Assembly: GCA_965232105.1 (NCBI GenBank)
Contig: OZ246956.1
Span: 3,100,001 to 3,164,000, forward strand
Direction of reading: 5' to 3'
Source of the DNA: Multivorans sp965232105
Lineage (GTDB): Bacteria; Acidobacteriota; Thermoanaerobaculia; Multivoradales; Multivoraceae
Length of the DNA stretch: 64,000 bases
In this document: positions 40,114 through 49,456 of the stretch, piece by piece
How the letters are laid out: every line of letters starts with the position of its first letter
How positions within the stretch are numbered: position 1 is the first letter of the stretch
Translations under genes and position numbers: made by a program
The notes under the pieces: model-generated
Database searches by the model: none
What the model saw: only the letters and a program-made list of their open reading frames with translations
Told to the model about the DNA's origin: nothing

Positions 40114-40221
40114 CAACAGCCTCCCTCGGATCTTGGGATGAACTGGGTCGGTCTCGTTCCCGTGCGGGTGAAGTACTCCGCAGGCGTGCTGTCGGGCCTT
40201 CGGTGAGTGATGTGTGCGTGA
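40113..40221 (-). pseudogene. C-terminal relic of the small coupled gene
   Basis: Reads HAHITHRRPDSTPAEYFTRT, then GTRPTQFIPRSEGGC and a stop that shares one base with the start of paralogue B, exactly as in the first copy. Codons upstream of 40221 no longer resemble the intact gene. The N-terminal four-fifths are missing. The remaining 140 bp up to 40364 contain nothing I can assign. Confidence 0.7.
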
Positions 40222-40364
40222 GGACCACTCGTTCTTCCTTCCTCGCCGACCCTTCCGATGAGGTCGCCGGACCGGATCCACCCGCTCGTTCGCCGGCGTT
40301 CCCGGCTCTGGAGAGCCAGTTCAACGGCTCGACCTGGGAGAAGTGGTGCAAGCCTGGCGAGCAT

Positions 40365-41675
<1,311 letters not shown>

Positions 41676-41797
41676 TCGCTGCCGATGTACTTTGAGGGGG
41701 TGGCCGCAGGCGAAAGGGGATCGAGCCAACGCCGTCCTGGCGCGGTCGAGCTTATTCGAGTCTTGCCGCTGGCGGGAGCGTCTGCCGGGAGCGGCCC

Positions 41798-42802
41798 GTG
41801 ACCCTCGGACCGGCGCTGAGCCATCTGCTTTCCGCCGCGCCGGAACCGCTTGTGGCCGGCGACGAGCCGGCCGGTTGGTACAGGGCGTTCAGCGACCGGG
41901 TGCTGGCCTCCTGGAGCAGGCAGGCGCCGGGCGATGCCGAGCCCGACGGGCAGGCTCACTTCGGCCACGGTCTGCTCGGCGGCTTCGCGGCGGATCGGCC
42001 GGCCTGGGCGATGGTGGCTGGACACCAGGGGGCGATCCGCCGCCTGGCCTGGGAATGCGGCGGGCTGCACCTGATGCCGGAGGGCGGCATCGTCGCGTTC
42101 TGTGCCAGCGAGGAGGGCGGGGCGCACCCGCGCGCGATCCGGTCGTCCCTCGACGTGCTGCCGGATGGCGGTTTTCGCCTCAGTGGCCAGAAGAGGTGGG
42201 CGACTCTGGCGCCGTCGGCGGCCGCGCTGCTGCTCATCGCCTCCGTGGGCCGGGAAGGCGACCGCAACCGGTTACGAGCGCTGTCCGTGCCCAGTGACCG
42301 GCAGGGAATCGAAATGGCGCCCATGGACCTTGGCGGGCGGGTGACCGCGAACCCCGAGGTGCGGCACGCCGTGGTCGATCTGAACGAGGTGCCGGTGGCG
42401 GCGGCGGAGTTGCTTCGTGGCGACGGCTACGCGGACGCCGTCAAGCCCTTCCGGACGATCGAGGACCTCTACATCGGCGCCGCGATGACGGCCTACAACT
42501 TGGCGCTGGCGCGGAGGTCGGGCTGGCCTTCGCCGGCGGTGGAAGACCTGCTCCTGCTGCTCGCGACCGCCGAGACCCTGGCTTTCGGCCCGCTGGACGA
42601 GCCGGCCGCCCACCTGGGGGTGGCGGGGCTTGGTCGCGCCACGGCGCATGTACGCGAGGCGCATGCGGCGCATTGGGATCTGGTGGACGAGGCGGCGGCG
42701 GCGGCCTGGAAGCGTGCCACGTCGGCCGCCGGCGTGGCGGCGCGGGCCAAGGAACTCCGCCGCCAGGCGGCGTGGCGGCGCCTGGGCCGGGAAGACGCCT
42801 AG
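41798..42802 (+). CDS. Short acyl-CoA dehydrogenase-like protein
   Basis: 334 residues from a GTG start. The middle resembles the acyl-CoA dehydrogenase beta-domain: FCASEEGGAHPRAIRSSLDV, LPDGGFRLSGQKRWATLAPS, AALLLIASVGREGDRNRLRA, then EVRHAVVDLNEVPVAAAELL. The C-terminal helical domain is short and Ala-rich and the usual catalytic Glu cannot be placed. Typical family members have about 380 residues, so it is reduced, perhaps a divergent or non-canonical member. It precedes a TerB-like gene by 17 bp. Confidence 0.65.
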   Translation: MTLGPALSHLLSAAPEPLVAGDEPAGWYRAFSDRVLASWSRQAPGDAEPDGQAHFGHGLLGGFAADRPAWAMVAGHQGAIRRLAWECGGLHLMPEGGIVAFCASEEGGAHPRAIRSSLDVLPDGGFRLSGQKRWATLAPSAAALLLIASVGREGDRNRLRALSVPSDRQGIEMAPMDLGGRVTANPEVRHAVVDLNEVPVAAAELLRGDGYADAVKPFRTIEDLYIGAAMTAYNLALARRSGWPSPAVEDLLLLLATAETLAFGPLDEPAAHLGVAGLGRATAHVREAHAAHWDLVDEAAAAAWKRATSAAGVAARAKELRRQAAWRRLGREDA

Positions 42803-42819
42803 CCTGGAGCCCCAGGGAC

Positions 42820-43287
42820 GTGCTCGAACGCATCCGCAGCTTCTTTGGCGAACGGATCGACCCGGAGCGGGAGGGCGACCCGGATGCCCGTCTGCGCCTG
42901 GCGGCCGCGGCGCTGATGGTTGAAGTGATGCGCGCCGACTTCGATGCCGCCGAAGCGGAGAAGGTGGAAGTGCTGGCGGCGGTACGGCGCCAGTTGGGTC
43001 TGACAGAGCAGGAAACGGCGGAACTCGTGGCGCTGGCCGAGGAGGAGACCGAGGGGACGGTTTGTCTCTACGAGTTCACCCGCCTCATTCACGAGTCGTT
43101 CGACGCGGAGCGCAAGGGCCGGTTGCTCGAGGAGCTGTGGCGGGTCGCCTTCGCCGATCGGGTGCTGGAGGCCCGGGAGGAGTTCCTGATCCGCAAGATC
43201 GCCGGGCTCCTTCACGTTCCGCACGAGGACTTCATCGCCGCGAAGCAGCGGGCGCGGCGGAGCGCCCAGGAGGGCGCGGGGCTGTGA
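42820..43287 (+). CDS. TerB-like protein (tellurite-resistance/DUF533-type helical domain)
   Basis: 155 residues from a GTG at 42820 (VLERIRSFFGERIDPEREGD). The all-helical TerB-like pattern is evident: RLAAAALMVEVMRADFDAAE, KVEVLAAVRRQLGLTEQETA, FDAERKGRLLEELWRVAFAD, and REEFLIRKIAGLLHVPHEDF, which have the paired acidic motif of these domains. Such proteins are cytoplasmic and of unclear role. The stop overlaps the next start (GTGA), so it is co-translated with a queuosine-precursor transporter. Confidence 0.85.
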   Translation: MLERIRSFFGERIDPEREGDPDARLRLAAAALMVEVMRADFDAAEAEKVEVLAAVRRQLGLTEQETAELVALAEEETEGTVCLYEFTRLIHESFDAERKGRLLEELWRVAFADRVLEAREEFLIRKIAGLLHVPHEDFIAAKQRARRSAQEGAGL

Positions 43288-44078
43288 CCGCGAGGGCTTC
43301 GACCTCGACCTCGACGTCGACGCCGGCAGCCCAGTCCTCGCCGGACCTCCACCCGATCGAGGCGAGCGCGCTGCACGCCCGCCGGGAACGGGTTTTCCTC
43401 ATCCTCGCGGGCTTGTTCCTGGGCTCGATGACGATGCTGAACATCCTCGGCGTCACGCGGTTTCTTGATCTCAGCTTCACCGTGTTCGGCACGCGCATCC
43501 CGATGCCGCTGGCTGTCGGCGTGCTGCCCTATCCGCTGACCTTCCTCTGCACCGACTTCATCTCGGAGATCTACGGCCGCAAGCGGGCGAACGCCGTCGT
43601 CTGGGTCGGCTTCCTGATCAATGTCTGGCTCGCGGTCATCCTCTGGCTGGGCGGCGTCCTCCCGGGCTTCGACGCGCCGGTTCCCGGCCCCGACGGCCGG
43701 TTGCCGATCTTCTTCGAGATTCGGACGATGACCCTGGGGGTGATCGCGGCTTCGATGGTCGCCTACCTGAGCGCCCAGTTGTGCGACGTGTACGTGTTTC
43801 ACTTCTGGAAGCGACTCACGAAGGGCCGGCACCTGTGGCTGCGCAACAACGGCTCGACCGTGGTCAGTCAGTTCGTCGACTCGTTTTCCGTGATCGCGAT
43901 CACCCACTTTGCCGCCGGCGCGATCCCGGTGGAGGGCGGCGAACCGGTCTGGCCGCAGTTGTGGGTCTTCATCGGCACCGCCTACGTGTTCAAGTTCCTG
44001 GCCGCCGCCTTCGACACGCTGCCGTTCTATCTCGGCACGCGCTGGCTTCGCCGCTACCTCGAGATCGAGGACGGTTGA
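43284..44078 (+). CDS. Queuosine precursor transporter (YhhQ/DUF165 family)
   Basis: 264 residues from the GTG at 43284. After a Ser/Thr-rich cytoplasmic tail there are six membrane spans. Family motifs are clear: LPYPLTFLCTDFISEIYGRK, then RANAVVWVGFLIN, YLSAQLCDVYVFHFWKRLTK, and NNGSTVVSQFVDSFSVIAIT. YhhQ-type proteins import 7-cyano-7-deazaguanine or 7-aminomethyl-7-deazaguanine for tRNA queuosine. No queuosine genes are nearby, so it probably acts for salvage. Confidence 0.93.
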   Translation: MTARASTSTSTSTPAAQSSPDLHPIEASALHARRERVFLILAGLFLGSMTMLNILGVTRFLDLSFTVFGTRIPMPLAVGVLPYPLTFLCTDFISEIYGRKRANAVVWVGFLINVWLAVILWLGGVLPGFDAPVPGPDGRLPIFFEIRTMTLGVIAASMVAYLSAQLCDVYVFHFWKRLTKGRHLWLRNNGSTVVSQFVDSFSVIAITHFAAGAIPVEGGEPVWPQLWVFIGTAYVFKFLAAAFDTLPFYLGTRWLRRYLEIEDG

Positions 44079-44098
44079 AGTAGGATTCGTCGCCGTTC

Positions 44099-45436
44099 AT
44101 GGACACTTGGAGCCCCACCTCCTGGCAAGGTGCCGACGTGCGCCAGCAGCCGACGTACCGCGAGCCGGAAGCGGTCGACGCGGTGGCGACGAAGCTCTCC
44201 GCGCTGCCGCCCCTCGTGACCTCCTGGGAGGTCGAGACGCTGAAGGGGCAGTTGGCCGCCGCGGCGCGCGGCGAGCGCTTCGTCCTTCAGGGAGGCGACT
44301 GCGCGGAGAGCTTCGCCGAATGCACTTCGGACTCCATCGCGGCGAAGCTCAAGATTCTCCTGCAGATGAGCCTCGTGCTGACCCACAGCCTGAAGAAGCG
44401 GGTGACCCGCATCGGCCGGTTCGCCGGCCAGTACGCGAAGCCGCGGTCGTCCGACACGGAGACGAGGAACGGCGAGACCCTGCCTTCGTACCGTGGCGAC
44501 CTGGTGAACGCGCTCGATTTCAACGCCGAGGCGAGGGAGCCCGATCCGCTGAACCTGCTCCGCGGCTACCAGCGCTCCGCGCTGACCCTGAACTTCATTC
44601 GCGGCCTGATCGACGGCGGCTTCGCCGATCTTCACCATCCCGAGTACTGGAACCTGGACTTTGTGAACCACTCCCGGAACGCCGCCGAGTACCAGCGCCG
44701 GGTCGAGTCGATCGGCGAGTCGCTGAAGTTCATGGAGACGCTGGCCGGTGTGGACGTGGGGCAGATCGACCGGGTCGACTTCTACGCGAGTCACGAGGCG
44801 TTGCATCTGGTCTACGAACAGGCGCAGACCCGGACGGTCCCGCGCCGGGATGGCTGGTACAACCTCTCGACCCACCTGCCCTGGATTGGTCTGCGCACCG
44901 CGTTCCTGGGTTCCGCGCACATCGAGTACGCCCGCGGCATTCGCAATCCCCTCGGCATGAAGGTGGGGACCGGAATGAAGGCGGCCGACATCGCCCACCT
45001 CGTCGAGGTGCTGAATCCCGATGGCGAGGAGGGCCGGTTGGCGCTAATCCACCGCTGCGGCGCGGAGAGGATCGCCGAGGAGTTGCCTCCGATCCTGCAG
45101 GCGGTATGCGCGACCGGAAAGCCCGTGCTCTGGATTTGCGATCCGATGCACGGCAACACGAAGGGCACCCGGGAAGGGATGAAGACCAGGGCGTTCAGCG
45201 ACATCCTGTCGGAACTCGAGCAGGCTTTCGATCTCCATGCCGCGAACGGCACGGTCCTTGGCGGTGTCCACTTCGAACTGACCGGCGAAGACGTGACGGA
45301 GTGCGTCGGCGGCGCCCGGGGTCTCGACGAGCAGGGGCTGCGGAGGGCCTACCGCTCGCAGGTCGACCCGAGGCTGAACTACGAGCAGGCCCTCGAGATG
45401 GCCCTGCTCGTCGCGCGCAAGGGGTCCTCGACCTAG
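44099..45436 (+). CDS. 3-deoxy-7-phosphoheptulonate synthase, class II (plant-type)
   Basis: 445 residues. Characteristic class II motifs: QGGDCAESFAECTSDSIAAK, KRVTRIGRFAGQYAKPRSSD, LNFIRGLIDGGFADLHHPEY, ASHEALHLVYEQAQTR, and WICDPMHGNTKGTREGMKTR with metal-binding His and Glu in GGVHFELTGEDVTECVGG. It joins phosphoenolpyruvate and erythrose-4-phosphate, the first step of the shikimate pathway. TAGGAT at 44082, 11 bases before the first codon, is a possible -10 element and would give a very short leader. Confidence 0.96.
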   Translation: MDTWSPTSWQGADVRQQPTYREPEAVDAVATKLSALPPLVTSWEVETLKGQLAAAARGERFVLQGGDCAESFAECTSDSIAAKLKILLQMSLVLTHSLKKRVTRIGRFAGQYAKPRSSDTETRNGETLPSYRGDLVNALDFNAEAREPDPLNLLRGYQRSALTLNFIRGLIDGGFADLHHPEYWNLDFVNHSRNAAEYQRRVESIGESLKFMETLAGVDVGQIDRVDFYASHEALHLVYEQAQTRTVPRRDGWYNLSTHLPWIGLRTAFLGSAHIEYARGIRNPLGMKVGTGMKAADIAHLVEVLNPDGEEGRLALIHRCGAERIAEELPPILQAVCATGKPVLWICDPMHGNTKGTREGMKTRAFSDILSELEQAFDLHAANGTVLGGVHFELTGEDVTECVGGARGLDEQGLRRAYRSQVDPRLNYEQALEMALLVARKGSST

Positions 45437-45494
45437 CGGGCGTCTTGAGGGGGGTAGTATCGGCCTCTCATCGCTTCGCGAGGGAACCAGCCCT

Positions 45495-47015
45495 ATGTCA
45501 CCGGCCAGTCAGAGTTTCCGCTTCCGCGAGTCGCGCCGTTTGCTGCGCGAAGCTGCCGTTCGTCTCACCGTGTCCGGGCAGGACGGCGAACTCTCCGGTT
45601 TGACGCGGGACATCGCGACCGGCGGCATGTTCGTGTCGACGCCGACGCCGATGCCGGTCGGCACTTCCGCGCACTTCGTGCTGCAGCTCGGGTCGGACGA
45701 TGAGCCGGCGGACGTCGAGGGCGAGGCGACCGTGGTCTGGGTACGTCCCGAGGCCGGCGGCGCCGATCAGCCCGCCGGGATGGGGATGCAGTTCAGCCGC
45801 GTCGAGCCCCCGGGCGAGGAGCGCCTGGCGTTGATGTTCTCGGAGCCGCAGGGGGAGAGTGACCTGATTCCGCCGGCTCCAGCGCCCGAAGCGGAGGAGG
45901 TCGAGGTCCAGGAAGCGGCAACCCGTGACGTCGAAGCCGAGGCCGGGGCCGAAGCGGTCGAGGATGAGGCCCCGACACAAGCGCCCGACGCGATCGAACC
46001 GGTGGAGATCGTCGAGGCGGAAGCGGCGGACGCGGTCGAACCGGCGGAGATCGTCGAGGCGGAACCGGTTCCGGCGGAGGAGCCTGCCGAATCGCCCCCC
46101 GAACCGGCCCGCGGACCCGTGGGTGACGACTCGCCGTCGATCGATCAACCCCTGGCCGGGGAAGACGCGGCCGGGGCCGGTGAAGTCGAGTCCACCCATG
46201 CGGAACTGTTCGGCGACCTCGCGGAAGACGACGAGGACTGGATGAAGCCGGAGTCGACGTCTCGTCCCTGGCTGTGGCCGGCGGTCGGCGGGGCCGTGCT
46301 TCTCGTTGTCCTGATTGCTTCTTGGGGACCGTTGATGAATCTGGTCGGACTGGGCGGCGCCCCGGCCGAAGAGGCTGCGCCGGCCGAGGCTCCCGGCTTC
46401 GAGATCTCGACGCCCCGAGCGGGTGCCGAAACGCCTCCGGAGGGCGCCGCGGAGTCGTCGACGGCAAGTCCGCTGCCGGTGGCCACGGAGGAACCGGCCG
46501 GCGACACGGAGGTTCCAGCCGAGGGCGAAGCGGATGAACCCGTTCGTGTGGCCGCGACCCGGGACGCCGCGCCGGTTGCGGCCGAGCGGCCCGCGCCGGT
46601 GCCGGCCGCCGTGGAGGTCGAGACCAGGCCGGCGCCTGCCGCCGAGCCCGCCGCCGCTCGCCGACCGCCGGCGCCACCGGCGTCGCCGCCTGCCAACGCG
46701 ACCGCTCTGCGTTCGATCACCGCATCGACGGCGGGTGACCGGACCGTGATCGAGATCGTCGGCAACGCTCCCTTCCAGCGACACCACATCATGCCGCTCG
46801 AATCGCCGCCGCGATTGGTCGTCCGGTTGATCGGGGTGCGGCAGGACTACGACGCGAGCGCGGTCAGGGGCCCCAGGCTGCGCGGCGTTCGCACCGGAGT
46901 TCACGGCCGCGGGGCGACCAGGAACCTGCACGTCGTGCTCGATCTTGTCGCCTCCGACATCGCCGCGACGGTCGAGCGACGGGGCGACCGGGTCGTCGTC
47001 AACCTTTCGGATTGA
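45495..47015 (+). CDS. PilZ domain - acidic linker - transmembrane - AMIN domain protein
   Basis: 506 residues. The N-terminus is PilZ-like: RRLLREAAVRLTVSG, then LTRDIATGGMFVSTPTPMPV, and VWVRPEAGGADQPAGMGMQF. About residues 130-250 are an acidic linker with a 14-residue repeat (IEPVEIVEAEAADA / VEPAEIVEAEPVPA). A single membrane span (WLWPAVGGAVLLVVLIASWG) lies near residue 265. A second acidic Pro/Ala linker is followed by an AMIN-like domain at about 400-506 (NATALRSITASTAGDRTVIE, VVRLIGVRQDYDASAVRGPR, and VVLDLVASDIAATVERRGDR). The predicted topology is PilZ in the cytoplasm and AMIN in the periplasm. It overlaps murJ (TTGA). Confidence 0.8.
   Translation: MSPASQSFRFRESRRLLREAAVRLTVSGQDGELSGLTRDIATGGMFVSTPTPMPVGTSAHFVLQLGSDDEPADVEGEATVVWVRPEAGGADQPAGMGMQFSRVEPPGEERLALMFSEPQGESDLIPPAPAPEAEEVEVQEAATRDVEAEAGAEAVEDEAPTQAPDAIEPVEIVEAEAADAVEPAEIVEAEPVPAEEPAESPPEPARGPVGDDSPSIDQPLAGEDAAGAGEVESTHAELFGDLAEDDEDWMKPESTSRPWLWPAVGGAVLLVVLIASWGPLMNLVGLGGAPAEEAAPAEAPGFEISTPRAGAETPPEGAAESSTASPLPVATEEPAGDTEVPAEGEADEPVRVAATRDAAPVAAERPAPVPAAVEVETRPAPAAEPAAARRPPAPPASPPANATALRSITASTAGDRTVIEIVGNAPFQRHHIMPLESPPRLVVRLIGVRQDYDASAVRGPRLRGVRTGVHGRGATRNLHVVLDLVASDIAATVERRGDRVVVNLSD
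45990..46064 (+). repeat. 42-bp in-frame direct repeat in the PilZ-AMIN linker
   Basis: 45990-46031 and 46032-46064 (partial) repeat GCG[A/G]TCGAACCGG[T/C]GGAGATCGTCGAGGCGGAA, encoding EP(V/A)EIVEAE. Such in-frame repeats change linker length easily. Confidence 0.75.
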
Positions 47016-48721
47016 CGCAGGCGGCGCCCGCCGGCAGTGGAGGGACGCCGCGCGCGTCCGGCGGCGCGGTGCGCGTGGGAGCGGGAATCCTCGCGAGTCG
47101 GATTCTCGGCCTCGTCCGCGATGCGGTGATTGCCGGCCTCCAGGGCGTCGGTGCACTGCCCGACGTGGTGACGGCCGCCTTCCGGGCGCCGAACGCGTTG
47201 CAGAACCTGCTGGGAGACCAGGCTCTTTCGGCTTCCTTCATCCCTGTCTACAGCCGGATGGTCGAGCAGGGGAGGCGTCGGGAAGCCGGCGCCCTGGCCG
47301 GCGCCGTCTTCGGCCTCCTGTTCGTGGCGATGGCCGTTGTGAGCCTGCTCGGGGTCATCCTGGCGCCGTGGTGGGTTCGCCTCCTCTTGCCGGGCTTCGC
47401 GGGCGACGCCGCCGCGGTGGCCGCCGGGACCGCGGTAACCGACCGGCTGGAGCTGACGATCTCCGCGGTCCGCATCTCCTTCCCGATGGCCGCGGCGATC
47501 ACTCTGTCCGCCTGGTGCCTCGGAGTGCTGAACAGTCACCGTCGCTTTCTGCTCCCGTACATCGCACCGTGCTTCTGGAACGCGGCGATCATCGGCTGGG
47601 TCTGGTACGTGGCGACGCGGACGACGGGGGCCCAGGGGGATCGGATCGAGGCGCTGGCGCTGGCCGCCTGCTGGGGCGGTCTGGGCGGCGGCTTGCTGCA
47701 GTTCGCGGTTCAACTGCCGTCGGTGTGGCGGGTGACCGGGGGCCTGCGCCCTTCGTTGAGCCTGCGGGCGCCGGGGGTGCGGAAGACCCTGGCCAGGCTC
47801 GGTCCCGCGATCGCCGGTCGCGGCGTGGTTCAACTCGGAGGCTACGTCGACCTCCTTCTGGCCTCCCTCCTGGCGGTGGGAGCGCCGGCGGCCCTGGGCT
47901 TCGGACAACGGCTCTATCTGCTGCCGATTTCCCTCTTCGGCGTCTCGGTAGCGGCGGCCGAACTGCCGGAGTTGGCCCGCCTGCGCGGCAATCGGCGGCA
48001 ACGCACCGAGAGCGCCGCGACGAGGACGATGCGCTCGCTTCAGGCGATGTCCTTTCTGGTGGTCCCGACCTTCGTCGGCTACCTGGCGCTCGGCTTCGGG
48101 ATCGTCGGCGCGATCTATCGTCGCGGTGAGTTCGAGATCGTCGACAACTGGCTCGTCTTTCTGATCCTGGCGGCCTATTCGCTGGGCCTGCTCGCGTCGA
48201 GCGCGTCGCGCCTGCTGCAGAGCGTGTTCTTCTCGCTCGGCGATACCCGAAGCCCCGCCGCCATCGCCGTGGCGCGGCTCGTCCTGGCGGCCGGGGTCGG
48301 ATTCGTCCTGATGACTCTTCTCGACCGGCTCACGGTCGATGACGCCCTGCCGTCCGCATGGCTTGGGGAGCAACCGGATGACGGGCGGACGTTGCGCCTG
48401 GGCGCCGTTGGCCTGGCTCTCGGGGCCGCCGTCGGGAGCTGGTTCGAGTTGACCCGGTTGCTCGGGCGGCTGCGTCGGCGCGACGTGCCGGTCCCGTCGC
48501 CGTGGCGCGCCTGGGGCCGCCACCTGCCGGTCGCGGTCCTGTGCCTCGTCCCCTGGGCGGCGACCCAGACGCTCGTGCCGGGGCCGACGTGGATCGCCGG
48601 TCTGGTCCCCGTGCTCGGCTTCGCGGTGACCTATCTGGTGGCGGCGCACCTGCTCGGGGTTCCCGAGGCGCGGGCGCTCCACCGCTGGCTCACGGAAACC
48701 TGGCGCCGCCAGGGGACGTAG
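47012..48721 (+). CDS. murJ: Lipid II flippase MurJ
   Basis: 569 residues from a TTG that overlaps the previous stop (TTGA). MurJ motifs: VGAGILASRILGLVRDAVIA, FRAPNALQNLLGDQALSASF, IPVYSRMVEQGRRREAGALA, ISFPMAAAITLSAWCLGVLN, and a second half with AYSLGLLASSASRLLQSVFF, SLGDTRSP. Fourteen spans can be traced. It flips lipid II for peptidoglycan synthesis and is essential in most bacteria. Being coupled to the PilZ-AMIN gene, it may share its control with an envelope-sensing protein. Confidence 0.93.
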   Translation: MTQAAPAGSGGTPRASGGAVRVGAGILASRILGLVRDAVIAGLQGVGALPDVVTAAFRAPNALQNLLGDQALSASFIPVYSRMVEQGRRREAGALAGAVFGLLFVAMAVVSLLGVILAPWWVRLLLPGFAGDAAAVAAGTAVTDRLELTISAVRISFPMAAAITLSAWCLGVLNSHRRFLLPYIAPCFWNAAIIGWVWYVATRTTGAQGDRIEALALAACWGGLGGGLLQFAVQLPSVWRVTGGLRPSLSLRAPGVRKTLARLGPAIAGRGVVQLGGYVDLLLASLLAVGAPAALGFGQRLYLLPISLFGVSVAAAELPELARLRGNRRQRTESAATRTMRSLQAMSFLVVPTFVGYLALGFGIVGAIYRRGEFEIVDNWLVFLILAAYSLGLLASSASRLLQSVFFSLGDTRSPAAIAVARLVLAAGVGFVLMTLLDRLTVDDALPSAWLGEQPDDGRTLRLGAVGLALGAAVGSWFELTRLLGRLRRRDVPVPSPWRAWGRHLPVAVLCLVPWAATQTLVPGPTWIAGLVPVLGFAVTYLVAAHLLGVPEARALHRWLTETWRRQGT

Positions 48722-48741
48722 TCTCTGGCAGGAGGTAGGCG

Positions 48742-49317
48742 ATGGAGATACTGCTCAGCGTGGGTCTGGGGGTCGGTCTGGCGGCGGCCTGCGGTTTCCG
48801 TGTCTTTCTGCCCGTCCTGGTCATGGGCGTGTCGGCCCGTGCCGGCGCCCTCGACCTGGCCGAGGGCTTCGAATGGATGGCGGGGACTCCGGCCCTCCTC
48901 GCCTTGGGGGTCGCGGCGATCTGTGAAGTCGGCGCCTACTACATCCCCTGGCTCGACAACGTCCTCGACGTGGCCGCGATGCCGGCGGCCGTCACGGCGG
49001 GCATCGTCGTCGCGGCGGCGAACATCGAGACCGCGACACCGTTGGTGGGTTGGGCGCTGGCGGCGGTGGCGGGCGGTACGGCGGCGGCGGTGGTCCAGAC
49101 GGGGACGACGCTGCTGCGCGGCGCCTCGACGATGATGACGGCGGGCATCGGCAACCCCGTCGTATCCACCGGAGAGGCCGGATCGGCGGCCGGCCTGTCA
49201 CTGCTGGCGATCACGATGCCCGTGTTCGCCCTGGCCGCCGTCCTGCTCCTCGTCGCCGTCGTCAGTGCCCGGCTCCTGCGGCGGCGCGCGCTCAAGGCGC
49301 GACCCGCCGACTCCTGA
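48742..49317 (+). CDS. DUF4126 family membrane protein
   Basis: 191 residues, with AGGAGG seven bases upstream of the ATG. Five or six hydrophobic spans. Typical DUF4126 features: AAACGFRVFLPVLVMGVSAR, ICEVGAYYIPWLDNVLDVAA, and GNPVVSTGEAGSAAGLSLLA. The family is a small polytopic membrane protein of unknown role. It lies 20 bp after murJ and may belong to the same transcript. Confidence 0.88.
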   Translation: MEILLSVGLGVGLAAACGFRVFLPVLVMGVSARAGALDLAEGFEWMAGTPALLALGVAAICEVGAYYIPWLDNVLDVAAMPAAVTAGIVVAAANIETATPLVGWALAAVAGGTAAAVVQTGTTLLRGASTMMTAGIGNPVVSTGEAGSAAGLSLLAITMPVFALAAVLLLVAVVSARLLRRRALKARPADS

Positions 49318-49456
49318 ACCTCCGCCACGGCCTTCGGTAGCTGTTCCGGAGGGAGGCCGGCGGCTGTTCACCCCTTCCGGGAATCGCGCAGCCGCCAGGT
49401 CGGTTGCGGTGTGACGGCGCTAGGATGGTACGGGCGCCGATGGAGGTGTGACCGCT

